NCBI RefSeq assembly: GCF_042138895.1
Contig: NZ_JBHIKW010000002.1
Coordinates: 310,001 to 374,000, forward strand
Length of the DNA: 64,000 bases
DNA from: Cedecea selenatireducens
Lineage (GTDB): Bacteria > Pseudomonadota > Gammaproteobacteria > Enterobacterales > Enterobacteriaceae
Direction of reading: 5' to 3'
A program made the position numbers and the translations under genes. Of the stretch, positions 43,142 to 51,957 are shown piece by piece. Within the stretch, counting starts at the first letter, position 1. Every line of letters starts with the position of its first letter. Under the pieces are notes generated by a model. The model was not told where the DNA came from and searched no databases. It saw nothing but the letters and a program-made list of their open reading frames with translations.

Positions 43142-43168
43142 AAAAAACAGAGCCTTCTTCAGGCTCTG
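43142..43168 (-). terminator. Terminator of gsk
   Basis: Stem CAGAGCCT/AGGCTCTG (43148-43155 and 43161-43168). On the minus strand it is followed by a run of six T's, so it fits the end of gsk. Confidence 0.8.
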
Positions 43169-43177
43169 CTCTGCTGC

Positions 43178-44482
43178 TTAACGTTCCCAGTAAGATTCTT
43201 CGAGACTGTCTTCCCGCTCGGGCAGGCCGCGCGTCAGGCGTGGAGAATGCTGATTCAACACCTGATAGCTAACGCGGTTAGCGTATTTGCACACCTGCGC
43301 CAGCGAGGAATAGGTCAGCCAGGTCAGTTTGTGCTTGCTGGAGTTCGGCACGTTGCTGCGGTGATAGTTGTTCGCGGTAATATCATGCAGCAGCGCCGCA
43401 AGCGCGCCGTCACCCGCCCCGTTGGTGTTCATTATCTTCTCCGGGCCGCCCATGTAAGGAGCGATGTGGGAGTAGATACGCAGCGGTTCAGCACAATCTT
43501 TCAGGCGCATCGCGCGGCTAAATTCGTACTGGTTAAATTCCGCAATAGCCCCCGGCAACAGAGGATGTTGGGTATTACGTTTCGCGGTTTCTTCCGTGTA
43601 GCCCGCCATATAAAGCCCGACCGGCCCGGCGGTGCACAGTACCAGGTCAACCCAGTCCAGCGCCTTGTCGGCGGCCAGCAGCGGATCGCTTTCGCCGGTT
43701 AGCGCCTCGCCTTCTTCTTCGTTCATCGCCAGGATAGAAACGTGTTCGCGCAGGAAGGCCTGCCACCAGGCCGGGTTCTCGGCAATCACGTATTTAGTGC
43801 CCAGGGTCAGAACCACCGGCACGTTGTGTTTCTTCGCCCAGGCAATGGCCTGCATGGTGGCGTCCGGCATCGGCTCGCCCGGCTTGCAGCGCACCAGATA
43901 AGAAGTCAGCACCAGTGCGGACGCCCCGGCAATCACCTCTTCAGGAATGCTTTCAGCGCGCAGCTGGTTCATGTGGCCAGGGCTGATGGCGAACGTACGC
44001 TCACCCTGGTCGCCAATCAGCGTAAAGCAGCGGCCAATCGCGCCGTCAACGCCCTGCAGGTAGTTAAGATCGGTCCGGCTGGAGGTGTTGCAGAGATAGC
44101 GGTAGGCGTAGCTGCCAATTTCGACATTGCGGCACATCACGCCGAGCAGCACCGAGCGGTCATCGGCCAGCACAGAGTAGTTGTGCATGGTATTGCCGAT
44201 GGTGCCCCCGGCAAACTGGTGGGTAATCAGGTTGCTGTCGACCAGTTCTTTGTAGAGCGCGTCGGCCACATCATCCTCAATCACCAGGGAATGACCGAAG
44301 CTCAGCCCGTAGCGCTGTACAAATTCGTCGTCCACTTTGGCCTCAATGTCGACCAGCGTTTGATCGATGCCGACCACCCAGGAAGCGCCGCTTTCGGCTT
44401 CAGGCTGAGTTTGCTGCAGGAGCGGATCGCGGGCGTTGACGGGGAAGTAGTGTTTGGATTTGCGTTTACCGGGAAATTTCAT
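43178..44482 (-). CDS. gsk: Inosine-guanosine kinase
   Basis: A 434-residue PfkB-family nucleoside kinase that phosphorylates guanosine and inosine for purine salvage. The PfkB signature with catalytic Asp is NTNGAGDGALAALL (~residue 355). Length equals that of E. coli Gsk. It lies between ybaL (convergent) and hemH; the aes esterase gene found next to it in E. coli is absent. Confidence 0.96.
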   Translation of the reverse strand: MKFPGKRKSKHYFPVNARDPLLQQTQPEAESGASWVVGIDQTLVDIEAKVDDEFVQRYGLSFGHSLVIEDDVADALYKELVDSNLITHQFAGGTIGNTMHNYSVLADDRSVLLGVMCRNVEIGSYAYRYLCNTSSRTDLNYLQGVDGAIGRCFTLIGDQGERTFAISPGHMNQLRAESIPEEVIAGASALVLTSYLVRCKPGEPMPDATMQAIAWAKKHNVPVVLTLGTKYVIAENPAWWQAFLREHVSILAMNEEEGEALTGESDPLLAADKALDWVDLVLCTAGPVGLYMAGYTEETAKRNTQHPLLPGAIAEFNQYEFSRAMRLKDCAEPLRIYSHIAPYMGGPEKIMNTNGAGDGALAALLHDITANNYHRSNVPNSSKHKLTWLTYSSLAQVCKYANRVSYQVLNQHSPRLTRGLPEREDSLEESYWER

Positions 44483-44546
44483 GGTGTCGTTACGGGGCTG
44501 AATAATAAGGCGGAGAATAGTAACATTCCCCGCCTCAGGATTCTAT

Positions 44547-45509
44547 TTAGCGATACCGATCCACCAGATTGACCATCATTGCGATATGGGCCGGATCGTC
44601 GTTCAGCGCCGGGATGTACTCGTACTTCGTCCCGCCCGCTTCGATAAACACTTCCCGGTTCTGCACCGCCATCTCTTCGAGGGTTTCCAGGCAGTCGGCG
44701 GAGAAACCGGGGCACATCACCTGAATATGCTTCACGCCCTTTTCGGCCAGCATTTTCAGCGTTTCGTCGGTGTACGGCATCAGCCACGGTTCGCGGCCAA
44801 AGCGTGACTGGTAGGTCATCATCACTTTTTCCGGCGGCAGCTCAAGGGCGCTCAGCAGCTCACGGGTGGTGTCACGACAGCGCTGCGGGTAATCATCGCC
44901 TTCGTTCGCGTAGCGCTGCGGAATGCCGTGATAGGAAAGCAGCAGCACGTCCGGCTCGCCGTGTTCGGCAAAAGAGCGTTTAACCGAGGCCGCCAGCGCG
45001 TTGATGTACGCGGGATCGGTCGCATAGTCACGAATCAGGGAGATAGAAGGCAGGCTGCGATAATCGGCGAAGATCCGCCCCAGTTCGTCCCATACCGCCG
45101 CAACGGTAGAGCAGGAAAACTGAGGGTAAAGCGGCAGCACCACAATGTGCGTCACGTTCTGCGCCAGCAGCTCCTCAACGGCGCTTTTCAGCGACGGTTC
45201 GCCGTAGCTCATCCCCAGCGCAACCGGCGTGTCCGGCAGCTGCTGCGCCAGCGCTTTCTCCTGCCGACGGCTGTAAACCATCAGCGGCGAGCCCTCTTCC
45301 ATCCAGATGGACTGGTAGAGTTTGGCGACGCGCGGCGAACGCAGCGGCAGAATGACGCCGCGCAGCAAAGGCCACCACAGCAGGCGAGGCGTATCCACCA
45401 CGCGCTTATCGCTCAGGAACTGACGCAGATAGCGGTTGACCGCCGCCGGAGTCGGGGCGCTCGGCGTGCCAAGGTTAGCCAGTAAGATGCCAATTTTTTC
45501 CTGATTCAT
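44547..45509 (-). CDS. hemH: Ferrochelatase
   Basis: A 320-residue enzyme that inserts Fe2+ into protoporphyrin IX, the last step of heme synthesis. The conserved LLSYHGIPQRYANEGDDY block carries the metal-binding His, and FSADCLETLEE lies near the C-terminus. A GTG two codons upstream is possible, but the ATG at 45509 gives the family length. adk lies upstream on the same strand across a repeat-bearing gap. Confidence 0.96.
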   Translation of the reverse strand: MNQEKIGILLANLGTPSAPTPAAVNRYLRQFLSDKRVVDTPRLLWWPLLRGVILPLRSPRVAKLYQSIWMEEGSPLMVYSRRQEKALAQQLPDTPVALGMSYGEPSLKSAVEELLAQNVTHIVVLPLYPQFSCSTVAAVWDELGRIFADYRSLPSISLIRDYATDPAYINALAASVKRSFAEHGEPDVLLLSYHGIPQRYANEGDDYPQRCRDTTRELLSALELPPEKVMMTYQSRFGREPWLMPYTDETLKMLAEKGVKHIQVMCPGFSADCLETLEEMAVQNREVFIEAGGTKYEYIPALNDDPAHIAMMVNLVDRYR

Positions 45510-45603
45510 TCCCACCCCTTATCTATAAATTGCCGTCAATTGTAACGTAAAAGAGCGAAACGAGAACCGATTACAGCAAAAGGGGAAAATGAGGGCAAAA
45601 AAA

Positions 45604-45623
45604 TACCAGGGCATGCCCTGGTA
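45604..45623. repeat. Perfect palindrome, copy 1
   Basis: TACCAGGGCATGCCCTGGTA is a perfect 20-base palindrome. Its 18-base core recurs at 45751-45768. It can form a hairpin in RNA from either strand; no T-run follows, so it is not a standard terminator. Confidence 0.85.
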
Positions 45624-45707
45624 CTCACTTCTGACAAAGTCCATTGCCCTGAAAAATCTGAACACCGATCTTATAAAAACAATGAATGATGTTCTCTGAT
45701 TTACCCC

Positions 45708-45738
45708 AAACAGTCGAAAACCACGTTTTCGGCTGTTT
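45708..45738. terminator. Hairpin downstream of adk
   Basis: AAACAGTCGAAAAC (45708-45721) pairs with GTTTTCGGCTGTTT (45725-45738) with one G-U pair and a three-base loop. The A-rich and T-rich arm ends resemble a bidirectional terminator, probably for adk on the minus strand. Confidence 0.65.
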
Positions 45739-45750
45739 GTCATCAATATG

Positions 45751-45768
45751 ACCAGGGCATGCCCTGGT
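45751..45768. repeat. Perfect palindrome, copy 2
   Basis: ACCAGGGCATGCCCTGGT is an 18-base palindrome identical to the core of copy 1, 146 bases away, and lies 22 bases beyond the adk stop. Confidence 0.85.
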
Positions 45769-45789
45769 ATTGATTGTCGCGGCTGGAAA

Positions 45790-46434
45790 TTATCCGAGGA
45801 TTTTTTCCAGCTCTGCGCGAACGTCAGCCACGGCCTGAGTGCCGTCGACTTTAGCGTATTGGGTGTTACCCGCCTGCGCTTCTTTAGAGTAGTAGCCGAT
45901 CAGCGGCGCGGTCATCTGATGGTATTCCACCAGACGTTTACGCACGGTTTCTTCCTGATCGTCTTTACGGGTGCTCAGCTCTTCGCCGGTCACGTCATCT
46001 TTGCCTTCAACCTTAGGTGGGTTGAATTTGATGTGGTAAACGCGGCCGGAAGCAGCGTGTACGCGGCGACCCACGATACGGTCAACGATCAGCTCGTCCG
46101 GAACGTCGAACTCCAGCACGAAGTCAACTTTGATGCCCGCTTCTTTCATGGCGTCAGCCTGCGGGATAGTGCGTGGGAAACCGTCCAGCAGGAAACCGTT
46201 ACGGCAGTCTTCCTGCGCAATGCGTTCTTTAACCAGGGCGATAACCAGCTCATCGGTCACCAGCTTGCCAGCATCCATGATGTCTTTGGCCTGTTTACCC
46301 AGTTCTGAACCAGATTTGACCGCGGCACGCAGCATATCACCGGTGGAGATTTGCGGAATGCCGTATTTCTCCATGATGAACTGAGCCTGAGTCCCTTTAC
46401 CTGCGCCCGGCGCGCCGAGCAGAATGATACGCAT
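45790..46434 (-). CDS. adk: Adenylate kinase
   Basis: A 214-residue NMP kinase (AMP + ATP to 2 ADP). The P-loop is LLGAPGAGKGTQ at residues 5-16, the AMP-lid signature is FLLDGFPRTIPQADAM, and a long LID domain without zinc cysteines follows. The ATG at 46434 gives the E. coli length; a start five codons earlier is unlikely. Confidence 0.98.
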   Translation of the reverse strand: MRIILLGAPGAGKGTQAQFIMEKYGIPQISTGDMLRAAVKSGSELGKQAKDIMDAGKLVTDELVIALVKERIAQEDCRNGFLLDGFPRTIPQADAMKEAGIKVDFVLEFDVPDELIVDRIVGRRVHAASGRVYHIKFNPPKVEGKDDVTGEELSTRKDDQEETVRKRLVEYHQMTAPLIGYYSKEAQAGNTQYAKVDGTQAVADVRAELEKILG

Positions 46435-46834
46435 TGCGTAATTCCCCATACGTTTAATTATTCAATCGAATTTGAGGCCAAAACCATACCACTAAAGGCG
46501 GTATCATCACAAGGAAGGGAGGCACTCAGGCTGAGGCTCCGGGCCTGGATTCCGTCCGGATCTCGACCCATTTTTTGCTGCGGCCGAAGTCAGAATCGCT
46601 TCAGCCAAACAGCGTTTTTATTTTTACAGCAGCTTACTTATCCCCTGTATCACCAGGGATAAATTAGGTCTTCGTCTGCTGGTTTATGAACTGCCAGACT
46701 TCCTGAAAAGGGTGCGCTATATAGATTACGTTTATATACAGCAATTATAATGACGCCCAACACTCCTGCCGATTCTGTATGGCGTCAGGCTGTTAATCAG
46801 GAGATCTATTTTGCTAAGAGGAAGAGCGCCCGCC
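46435..46834. other. 400-base region between adk and a lipoprotein gene
   Basis: No gene recognised. It should hold the adk promoter (minus strand) and the lipoprotein promoter (plus strand). For the latter a TATAAT hexamer at 46746-46751 is a good -10 candidate, without a clear -35. Confidence 0.5.
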
Positions 46835-47185
46835 ATGAATAAGACTTTACTCCCCCTCATCTGTTGTTTGCTGCTCAGCGGATGCACATCACAGTGGGTA
46901 AAAACTCGCAGTAACGCGCAGGAATACACCAGCGCCCGTGCAGCCTGTGAAACCCAGTCCCAGCAGGCTTTCCCGGTGAGGAACGAGGTTGCACAACGGA
47001 CTAAGTACACCACTTACTATGAAGCCTGTACCAAAAAAGATGATTGTGACGGCGAGAAAACCAGGGCGGTAAAAAAGCCTGAAATAGAAAGCTATGTGAT
47101 GGACGTGAATAGCGAAAGCCGCGATCGGTTGTTTAATCAGTGCATGGAACTTAAAGGCTGGGAAAGCAAAATAAAGTGGCTGTAA
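46835..47185 (+). CDS. Small putative lipoprotein, 116 residues
   Basis: I do not recognise the family. The N-terminus (MNKTLLPLICCLLLSGC) is a lipoprotein signal with lipobox LSGC, so the protein is probably lipid-anchored. Asp is not at +2 (Thr is), which favours outer-membrane sorting. Four further cysteines in the mature part could form two disulfides. A TTG at 46811, with an AGGAG site before it, is an alternative start adding eight residues. It sits between adk and htpG, which are adjacent in E. coli. Confidence 0.72.
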   Translation: MNKTLLPLICCLLLSGCTSQWVKTRSNAQEYTSARAACETQSQQAFPVRNEVAQRTKYTTYYEACTKKDDCDGEKTRAVKKPEIESYVMDVNSESRDRLFNQCMELKGWESKIKWL

Positions 47186-47287
47186 TAGCTGAAATTCAAT
47201 ATCAGACACTCGCATGACGGCAGTAAAATAACCTTACTTTTATATCATTTATTTTTAAGGTGATTACCATGCCCCCAAATTTAAGCG

Positions 47288-47320
47288 AAAAAAAACCACC
47301 TGCCTGTGCAGGTGGTTTTT
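47288..47320. terminator. Bidirectional terminator before htpG 3' end
   Basis: Stem ACCACCTGC/GCAGGTGGT (47295-47303 and 47308-47316) with a four-base loop, preceded by eight A's and followed by four to five T's. It serves htpG on the minus strand and may close the lipoprotein gene. Confidence 0.85.
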
Positions 47321-47339
47321 GTCAGTCTTTCAACCCGAC

Positions 47340-49214
47340 TTAAGAAACCAGCAATTGGTTCATACGGCGGATGAACTGGTTAGGATCTTCCAGCTGACCA
47401 CGCTCGGCTAACAGCGCCTGGTCCAGCAGCAGCTCGACCCACTCGCCGAACTGAGCGTCGTCCTGCGTATCCGCCGCGCGTTTCACCAGCGCATGCTCCG
47501 GGTTAAGCTCGAAGATGTACTTCACGTCCGGCACTTCCTGGCCCGCAGCGGCAAACAGTTTCGCCATCTGGGTGCTCATGTCGTTGCTGTCGGTGGTCAC
47601 GATCGCCGGCGTATCGGTCAGGCGGTGAGTCAGGCGCACTTCCTTCACGCGCTCGCCCAGCAGGGTTTTCACGCGGTCCACGAACGGCTCCAGGGCTTTC
47701 TCGGCCTCTTTCGCTTCTTCGGTCTCTTCGTCCGTCAGCTTATCCAGCGATTCGTCGGTTTTGCTCACAGACTGGAACGCTTTGCCGTCGAACTCGGTCA
47801 GGTAGCTCATCATCCACTCATCGATGCGGTCGGAAAGCAGCAGAACCTCGATGCCTTTCTTACGCAGCAGTTCCAGATGCGGGCTGCTCTTCGCCGCCGC
47901 GTAGCTGTCTGCGGTGATGTAGTAGATCTTCTCCTGGCCTTCTTTCATGCGGGAGACGTACTCTTCCAGCGACACGGTCTGGGCTGAAGAATCCGTGTGC
48001 GTGGTCGCGAAGCGCAGCAGCTTAGCGATAGCTTCCTGGTTCGCGTTATCTTCCGCCGGGCCTTCTTTCAGCACGAGGCCGAAGTTTTTCCAGAAGGTCT
48101 GGTACTTCTCGGCATCGTCTTTCGCCAGCTTATCCAGCATCTGCAGCACGCGTTTGGTCAGCGCGCTACGCAGGTTCTGGGTCACGCGGCTGTCCTGCAG
48201 GATTTCACGGGAAACGTTCAGCGGCAGGTCGTTAGAATCTATCAGGCCGCGAACAAAGCGCAGGTAGTTCGGCATGAACTGCTCCGCGTCGTCCATGATG
48301 AACACGCGCTGTACGTAGAGTTTCAGCCCGTGTTTATGGTCGCGGTTCCACATATCCCACGGTGCCTGTGAAGGGATGTACAGCAGGCTGGTGTACTCCT
48401 GCTTGCCTTCTACACGGTTATGGCTCCAGGAAATAGGATCGGTAAAATCGTGGGCGATATGCTTGTAGAACTCTTTGTATTCGTCTTCGCTGACTTCAGA
48501 CTTGCTGCGGGTCCACAGCGCCTGAGCCTTGTTGATTTTTTCCCAGCTGATAACGGTTTCGCCGTCTTTCTCTTCACGCTGTTCAATCTCAACCGGCAGT
48601 GCGATATGGTCGGAATACTTACTGATGACGGAGCGAACGCGCCAGTCGTCCAGGAATTCATCTTCGCCTTCGCGCAGGTGCAGCGTGATTTCGGTGCCGC
48701 GATCGGCTTTATCAATGTCGGCCACGGTGTATTCACCCGCGCCTTCAGATTCCCAGAACACGCCCTGATCCGCGCTGGCACCGGCGGCGCGAGTGCGAAC
48801 GGTAACTTTGTCAGCCACGATAAACGCAGAGTAGAAGCCAACGCCAAACTGACCAATCAGCTGGCTGTCTTTCGCCTGATCGGAGCCCATGGACTCGAGG
48901 AAAGCTTTGGTGCCGGATTTAGCGATGGTACCCAGATGATCAATGACCTCATCTCGGGTCATACCGATGCCGTTATCGGCGATGGTCAGGGTGCGATTCT
49001 CTTTGTCAAAAGAGACGCGAACGCGCAGCTCACCGTCGCCTTCATAAAGGCTGGCGTTCGACAGCGCGCGAAAGCGCAGCTTGTCTGCCGCATCAGAGGC
49101 GTTGGAGATCAGCTCACGCAGGAAGATTTCTTTGTTTGAATACAGAGAGTGGATCATCAGGTGCAGAAGCTGTTTTACCTCTGACTGAAAACCGCGGGTC
49201 TCTTGTCCTTTCAT
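47340..49214 (-). CDS. htpG: Hsp90-family chaperone HtpG
   Basis: A 624-residue ATP-dependent chaperone. The N-terminal GHKL ATPase domain has NASDAADKLRF, DNGIGM and GQFGVGFYSAF. The middle and C-terminal dimerisation domains follow, to the usual MNQLLVS end. An ATG two codons upstream is also in frame. A sigma-32-type promoter lies at 49267-49294, in keeping with heat-shock induction. Confidence 0.98.
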   Translation of the reverse strand: MKGQETRGFQSEVKQLLHLMIHSLYSNKEIFLRELISNASDAADKLRFRALSNASLYEGDGELRVRVSFDKENRTLTIADNGIGMTRDEVIDHLGTIAKSGTKAFLESMGSDQAKDSQLIGQFGVGFYSAFIVADKVTVRTRAAGASADQGVFWESEGAGEYTVADIDKADRGTEITLHLREGEDEFLDDWRVRSVISKYSDHIALPVEIEQREEKDGETVISWEKINKAQALWTRSKSEVSEDEYKEFYKHIAHDFTDPISWSHNRVEGKQEYTSLLYIPSQAPWDMWNRDHKHGLKLYVQRVFIMDDAEQFMPNYLRFVRGLIDSNDLPLNVSREILQDSRVTQNLRSALTKRVLQMLDKLAKDDAEKYQTFWKNFGLVLKEGPAEDNANQEAIAKLLRFATTHTDSSAQTVSLEEYVSRMKEGQEKIYYITADSYAAAKSSPHLELLRKKGIEVLLLSDRIDEWMMSYLTEFDGKAFQSVSKTDESLDKLTDEETEEAKEAEKALEPFVDRVKTLLGERVKEVRLTHRLTDTPAIVTTDSNDMSTQMAKLFAAAGQEVPDVKYIFELNPEHALVKRAADTQDDAQFGEWVELLLDQALLAERGQLEDPNQFIRRMNQLLVS

Positions 49215-49266
49215 GGTCATGGATACCTCAACAAAATCATACGGGATGAAGAAAACGTTGAGGGGG

Positions 49267-49294
49267 ATATGGTAGCGATTTGTGCCTTTTCAAG
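49267..49294 (-). promoter_or_regulatory. Heat-shock (sigma-32) promoter of htpG
   Basis: On the minus strand, CTTGAAA (49294-49288) is followed after 13 bases by TACCATAT (49274-49267). These match the sigma-32 consensus CTTGAAA-N(11-16)-CCCCATnT at all but two positions of the -10. Confidence 0.82.
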
Positions 49295-49324
49295 CAGGAG
49301 GAGGCAAAAACCTCCTCCGGACGG

Positions 49325-49930
49325 CTAAAAATTAATCTTATGGCGGCCAACCAGCGAGTGAGAAAGCGTGGTGCCGTCCACCATTTCAAGCTCGCCTCCT
49401 ACCGGCACACCGTGCGCGATACGGCTGGCTTCAACGCCATATTGGGCGCACAGCTCGGCAATATAGTTGGCGGTAGCCTCGCCTTCCACCGTCGGGTTAG
49501 TGGCGAGAATAACCTCTTTCATCGACTCGCTCGCAAGGCGATGCTCAAGGCGATCCAGGCCGATGTCATTCGGGCCAATGCCGTCCAGCGGCGAAAGGTG
49601 CCCCATCAGCACAAAATAGCGGCCGGAGAACTGCCCGGTTTGCTCGATGGCGTGAATATCCGCCGGGCTTTCCACCACGCATATCTGGCCGTTTTCCTGG
49701 CGGCGCGGGTTGGAGCAAATGGAGCAAATCTCCTGCTCGGTAAAGGTACGGCAATCCGAACAGTGGCCAATCTCGGACATCGCGCGGGTCAGTGCCTGAG
49801 CCAGACGCATACCGCCGCTGCGGTCGCGCTGCAACAGCGCAAACGCCATACGCTGGGCGGATTTGGGGCCAACGCCGGGCAGGCAGCGCAGGGATTCCAT
49901 AAGGGCTGAGAGTAAAGGACTGGTTTGCAT
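49325..49930 (-). CDS. recR: Recombination mediator RecR
   Basis: A 201-residue RecFOR-pathway protein that helps load RecA on gapped DNA. It has a helix-hairpin-helix near LPGVGPKSAQRM, a C4 zinc finger (CSDC ... CSIC) and a Toprim domain (VVESPADIHAIEQTG). In E. coli recR follows ybaB directly in the dnaX operon; here a pirin/LysR pair is inserted, so recR needs its own promoter or read-through. Confidence 0.97.
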   Translation of the reverse strand: MQTSPLLSALMESLRCLPGVGPKSAQRMAFALLQRDRSGGMRLAQALTRAMSEIGHCSDCRTFTEQEICSICSNPRRQENGQICVVESPADIHAIEQTGQFSGRYFVLMGHLSPLDGIGPNDIGLDRLEHRLASESMKEVILATNPTVEGEATANYIAELCAQYGVEASRIAHGVPVGGELEMVDGTTLSHSLVGRHKINF

Positions 49931-49999
49931 CGCTCGGGCTTGTGAGAAAAAGTGGGGTATAGCCTAACATTAGCCCCGAGGATGGGTATAGGAAAAGAT

Positions 50000-50028
50000 A
50001 TCCCCCGCACGATAGCTCGCCGGGGGAT
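50000..50028 (-). terminator. Hairpin between the pirin gene and recR
   Basis: ATCCCCCG/CGGGGGAT (50000-50007 and 50021-50028) forms an 8-bp stem six bases past the pirin stop. A CTTTT stretch follows on the minus strand, so the pirin transcript may end here. Confidence 0.55.
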
Positions 50029-50033
50029 AAAAT

Positions 50034-50903
50034 TTACGCGATGTCTTTGCCGAAACGGCCCTGGTTAAAATCATCGATGGCCTGATGAATTTCCTCTTTG
50101 GTGTTCATCACGAACGGACCGTAACCCACAACCGGCTCATTCAGAGGCTCGCCGCTGAGCAGCAGAACCACCGCGTCATTGTTGGCTTCAAGGGTCACCC
50201 TATCGCCTTTGGCATCCAGCACCACCAGCTGCGCTTCACGAGCCACCTCTTCACCGTTGACCAGCACCGTGCCTTTCAGCACCACCAGCGCCGTGTTCCA
50301 GCCGTCTTTAACCGCCAGCTGAGTGACGCCCTGCGGGTTCAGGCGCAAATCCCAGATGCTCATCGGCGAGAAGGTCCTGGCCGGGCCTTTGGTCCCGTCA
50401 AACTCACCGGCAATCACGCGAACCTTCCCGGCATTGTCCGGCAAATCGACCACCGGAATATCGCCGTCGGTAATCGGCTGATAGCCAGGCGCGGTCATTT
50501 TGTCTTTTGCAGGCAGGTTAACCCAAAGCTGGACCATTTCGAGGCTGCCGCCCGCTTCGCTAAACGCCGGGGAATGGTACTCTTCATGCAGGATCCCGCT
50601 CCCGGCGGTCATCCACTGCACGTCGCCCGGACCAATCACGCCGCCGTTGCCCGCGTTATCGCGGTGCGCCACTTCGCCTTTGTAGACGATAGTCACGGTT
50701 TCAAAGCCGCGGTGAGGGTGCTGATCCACGCCGCGCTGCCCTTTGTTGCTCGGCTTAAACTCCGCCGGGCCCGCGTAGTCCAGCAGCAGGAACGGGCTAA
50801 GCTGCCCGGCAAATTTAGAGTACGAAAACATCGAACGAACCGGGAAACCATCGCCCACCCAGTGGGAAGCCGGTGCGGTATAGACGCCAAGAATTGATTT
50901 CAT
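50034..50903 (-). CDS. Pirin-family protein
   Basis: A 289-residue bicupin of the pirin family. The metal-ligand motif HPHRGFETVT (~residue 55) and the second ligand block GSGILHEEYH identify it. Bacterial pirins include quercetinases (YhhW) and redox-sensitive YhaK; specificity cannot be told here. The ATG at 50903 starts MKSILGVYTAPASHWVGDGF, a usual N-terminus. It is divergent from a LysR regulator, the same pairing as E. coli yhaK-yhaJ. Confidence 0.88.
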   Translation of the reverse strand: MKSILGVYTAPASHWVGDGFPVRSMFSYSKFAGQLSPFLLLDYAGPAEFKPSNKGQRGVDQHPHRGFETVTIVYKGEVAHRDNAGNGGVIGPGDVQWMTAGSGILHEEYHSPAFSEAGGSLEMVQLWVNLPAKDKMTAPGYQPITDGDIPVVDLPDNAGKVRVIAGEFDGTKGPARTFSPMSIWDLRLNPQGVTQLAVKDGWNTALVVLKGTVLVNGEEVAREAQLVVLDAKGDRVTLEANNDAVVLLLSGEPLNEPVVGYGPFVMNTKEEIHQAIDDFNQGRFGKDIA

Positions 50904-51011
50904 GATTCTCTCCACAAGGGTTGTTTCTGATGGGATAAAGCTTACCCGTCAGACACCCAGTCCGGTAGAGTGCTAAAGTAGACTCAGTGTTCCATAAACA
51001 GGACAATAGAA

Positions 51012-51917
51012 ATGCAGGACCTCAACGATCTGTGGTATTTCGTGCAGGTGGTCGACAACGGCGGTTTCTCCCCCGCCAGCCGGGCGATCGGCATTCCGAA
51101 ATCACGCCTGAGCCGCCGCATTGCGCTGCTAGAAGAGCGGCTTGAAACCCGCCTGTTACAGCGCTCGACGCGTAGCTTCACCGTCACGGAGGCCGGGCAG
51201 ATCTTCTATCGCCACTGCAAGGCGATGATGATTGAAGCCGAAGCGGCACAGGAGGCCATCGACACGCTGAAATCAGAGCCGCGAGGGCTGATTCGCCTCA
51301 CCTGCCCGATTGCGCTTTTGCATGTCCACATCGGCGATATGCTGGCGCGCTTTATGCGCCTCTATCCGCAGATTGTGATTCAGCTTGAGGAAACCAACCG
51401 GCGCGTGGACGTGCTGAACGAAAACGTCGATCTGGCTATTCGCGTGCGGCCCCTGCCGCTGGAGGATAGCGATCTGGTGATGCGCAAGCTGGCGACGCGC
51501 AGCATGTGCCTGGTCGCCAGCCCGGAGCTGGTAGCCCGTCAGGGTATGCCTGCCGCGCCAACAGATCTCGCCCACTGGCCAAGCCTGGCGCTGGACAGGC
51601 CGCAGCAAACCTACCGCTGGTGCCTGTTTGGCCCCGAACAGCGGGAAGTGATTGTCCACCATAAACCCCGCTTTATTACGACGGATATGATTGCGCTGCG
51701 AACCGCGGCGCTCAACGGCATTGGCGTTGTGCAGCTCCCGAAGCTGATGCTTAACGGCGCGCTGGAACAGGGCAAGCTGGTTCACGTTCTGCCTGAATGG
51801 CGGGCAAGAATGGAGGTAGTGCACGTGGTGTTCCCTTCCCGGCGTGGGCAGCTGCCGGCGGTACGGGCGTTGATTGATTTTCTGGCAGAGAGTTATCAGG
51901 CACTGAACGAGGAGTGA
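51012..51917 (+). CDS. LysR-family transcriptional regulator
   Basis: A 301-residue LysR-type regulator. The N-terminal winged helix-turn-helix (about 1-60: LWYFVQVVDNGGFSPASRA then SRLSRRIALLEERL) is followed by a substrate-binding domain. The 108-base gap to the divergent pirin gene contains TGTT-CCATA-AACA (50987-50999), a possible LysR half-dyad. It probably controls the pirin gene; the inducer is unknown. Confidence 0.88.
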   Translation: MQDLNDLWYFVQVVDNGGFSPASRAIGIPKSRLSRRIALLEERLETRLLQRSTRSFTVTEAGQIFYRHCKAMMIEAEAAQEAIDTLKSEPRGLIRLTCPIALLHVHIGDMLARFMRLYPQIVIQLEETNRRVDVLNENVDLAIRVRPLPLEDSDLVMRKLATRSMCLVASPELVARQGMPAAPTDLAHWPSLALDRPQQTYRWCLFGPEQREVIVHHKPRFITTDMIALRTAALNGIGVVQLPKLMLNGALEQGKLVHVLPEWRARMEVVHVVFPSRRGQLPAVRALIDFLAESYQALNEE

Positions 51918-51924
51918 GAAAACG

Positions 51925-51948
51925 GCCTTCTCCCGGGCAGGAGAAGGC
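51925..51948. terminator. Hairpin between convergent lysR and ybaB
   Basis: GCCTTCTCC/GGAGAAGGC (51925-51933 and 51940-51948), nine perfect pairs. On the minus strand CGTTTTCTC follows, so the dnaX-ybaB message probably ends here instead of continuing to recR. Confidence 0.7.
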
Positions 51949-51957
51949 GGGAATGCA

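Noticed and set aside
45510..45580. OxyR-activated or sigma-70 promoter directly before hemH
   Set aside because: A TTTACG/TATAGA pair exists but would start RNA only a few bases before the start codon, and no OxyR dyad is visible.
45519..45746. 75-codon minus-strand frame covering the palindrome region
   Set aside because: The composition (Phe/Arg-rich) comes from the AT-rich intergenic DNA and hairpin arms; no convincing start site.
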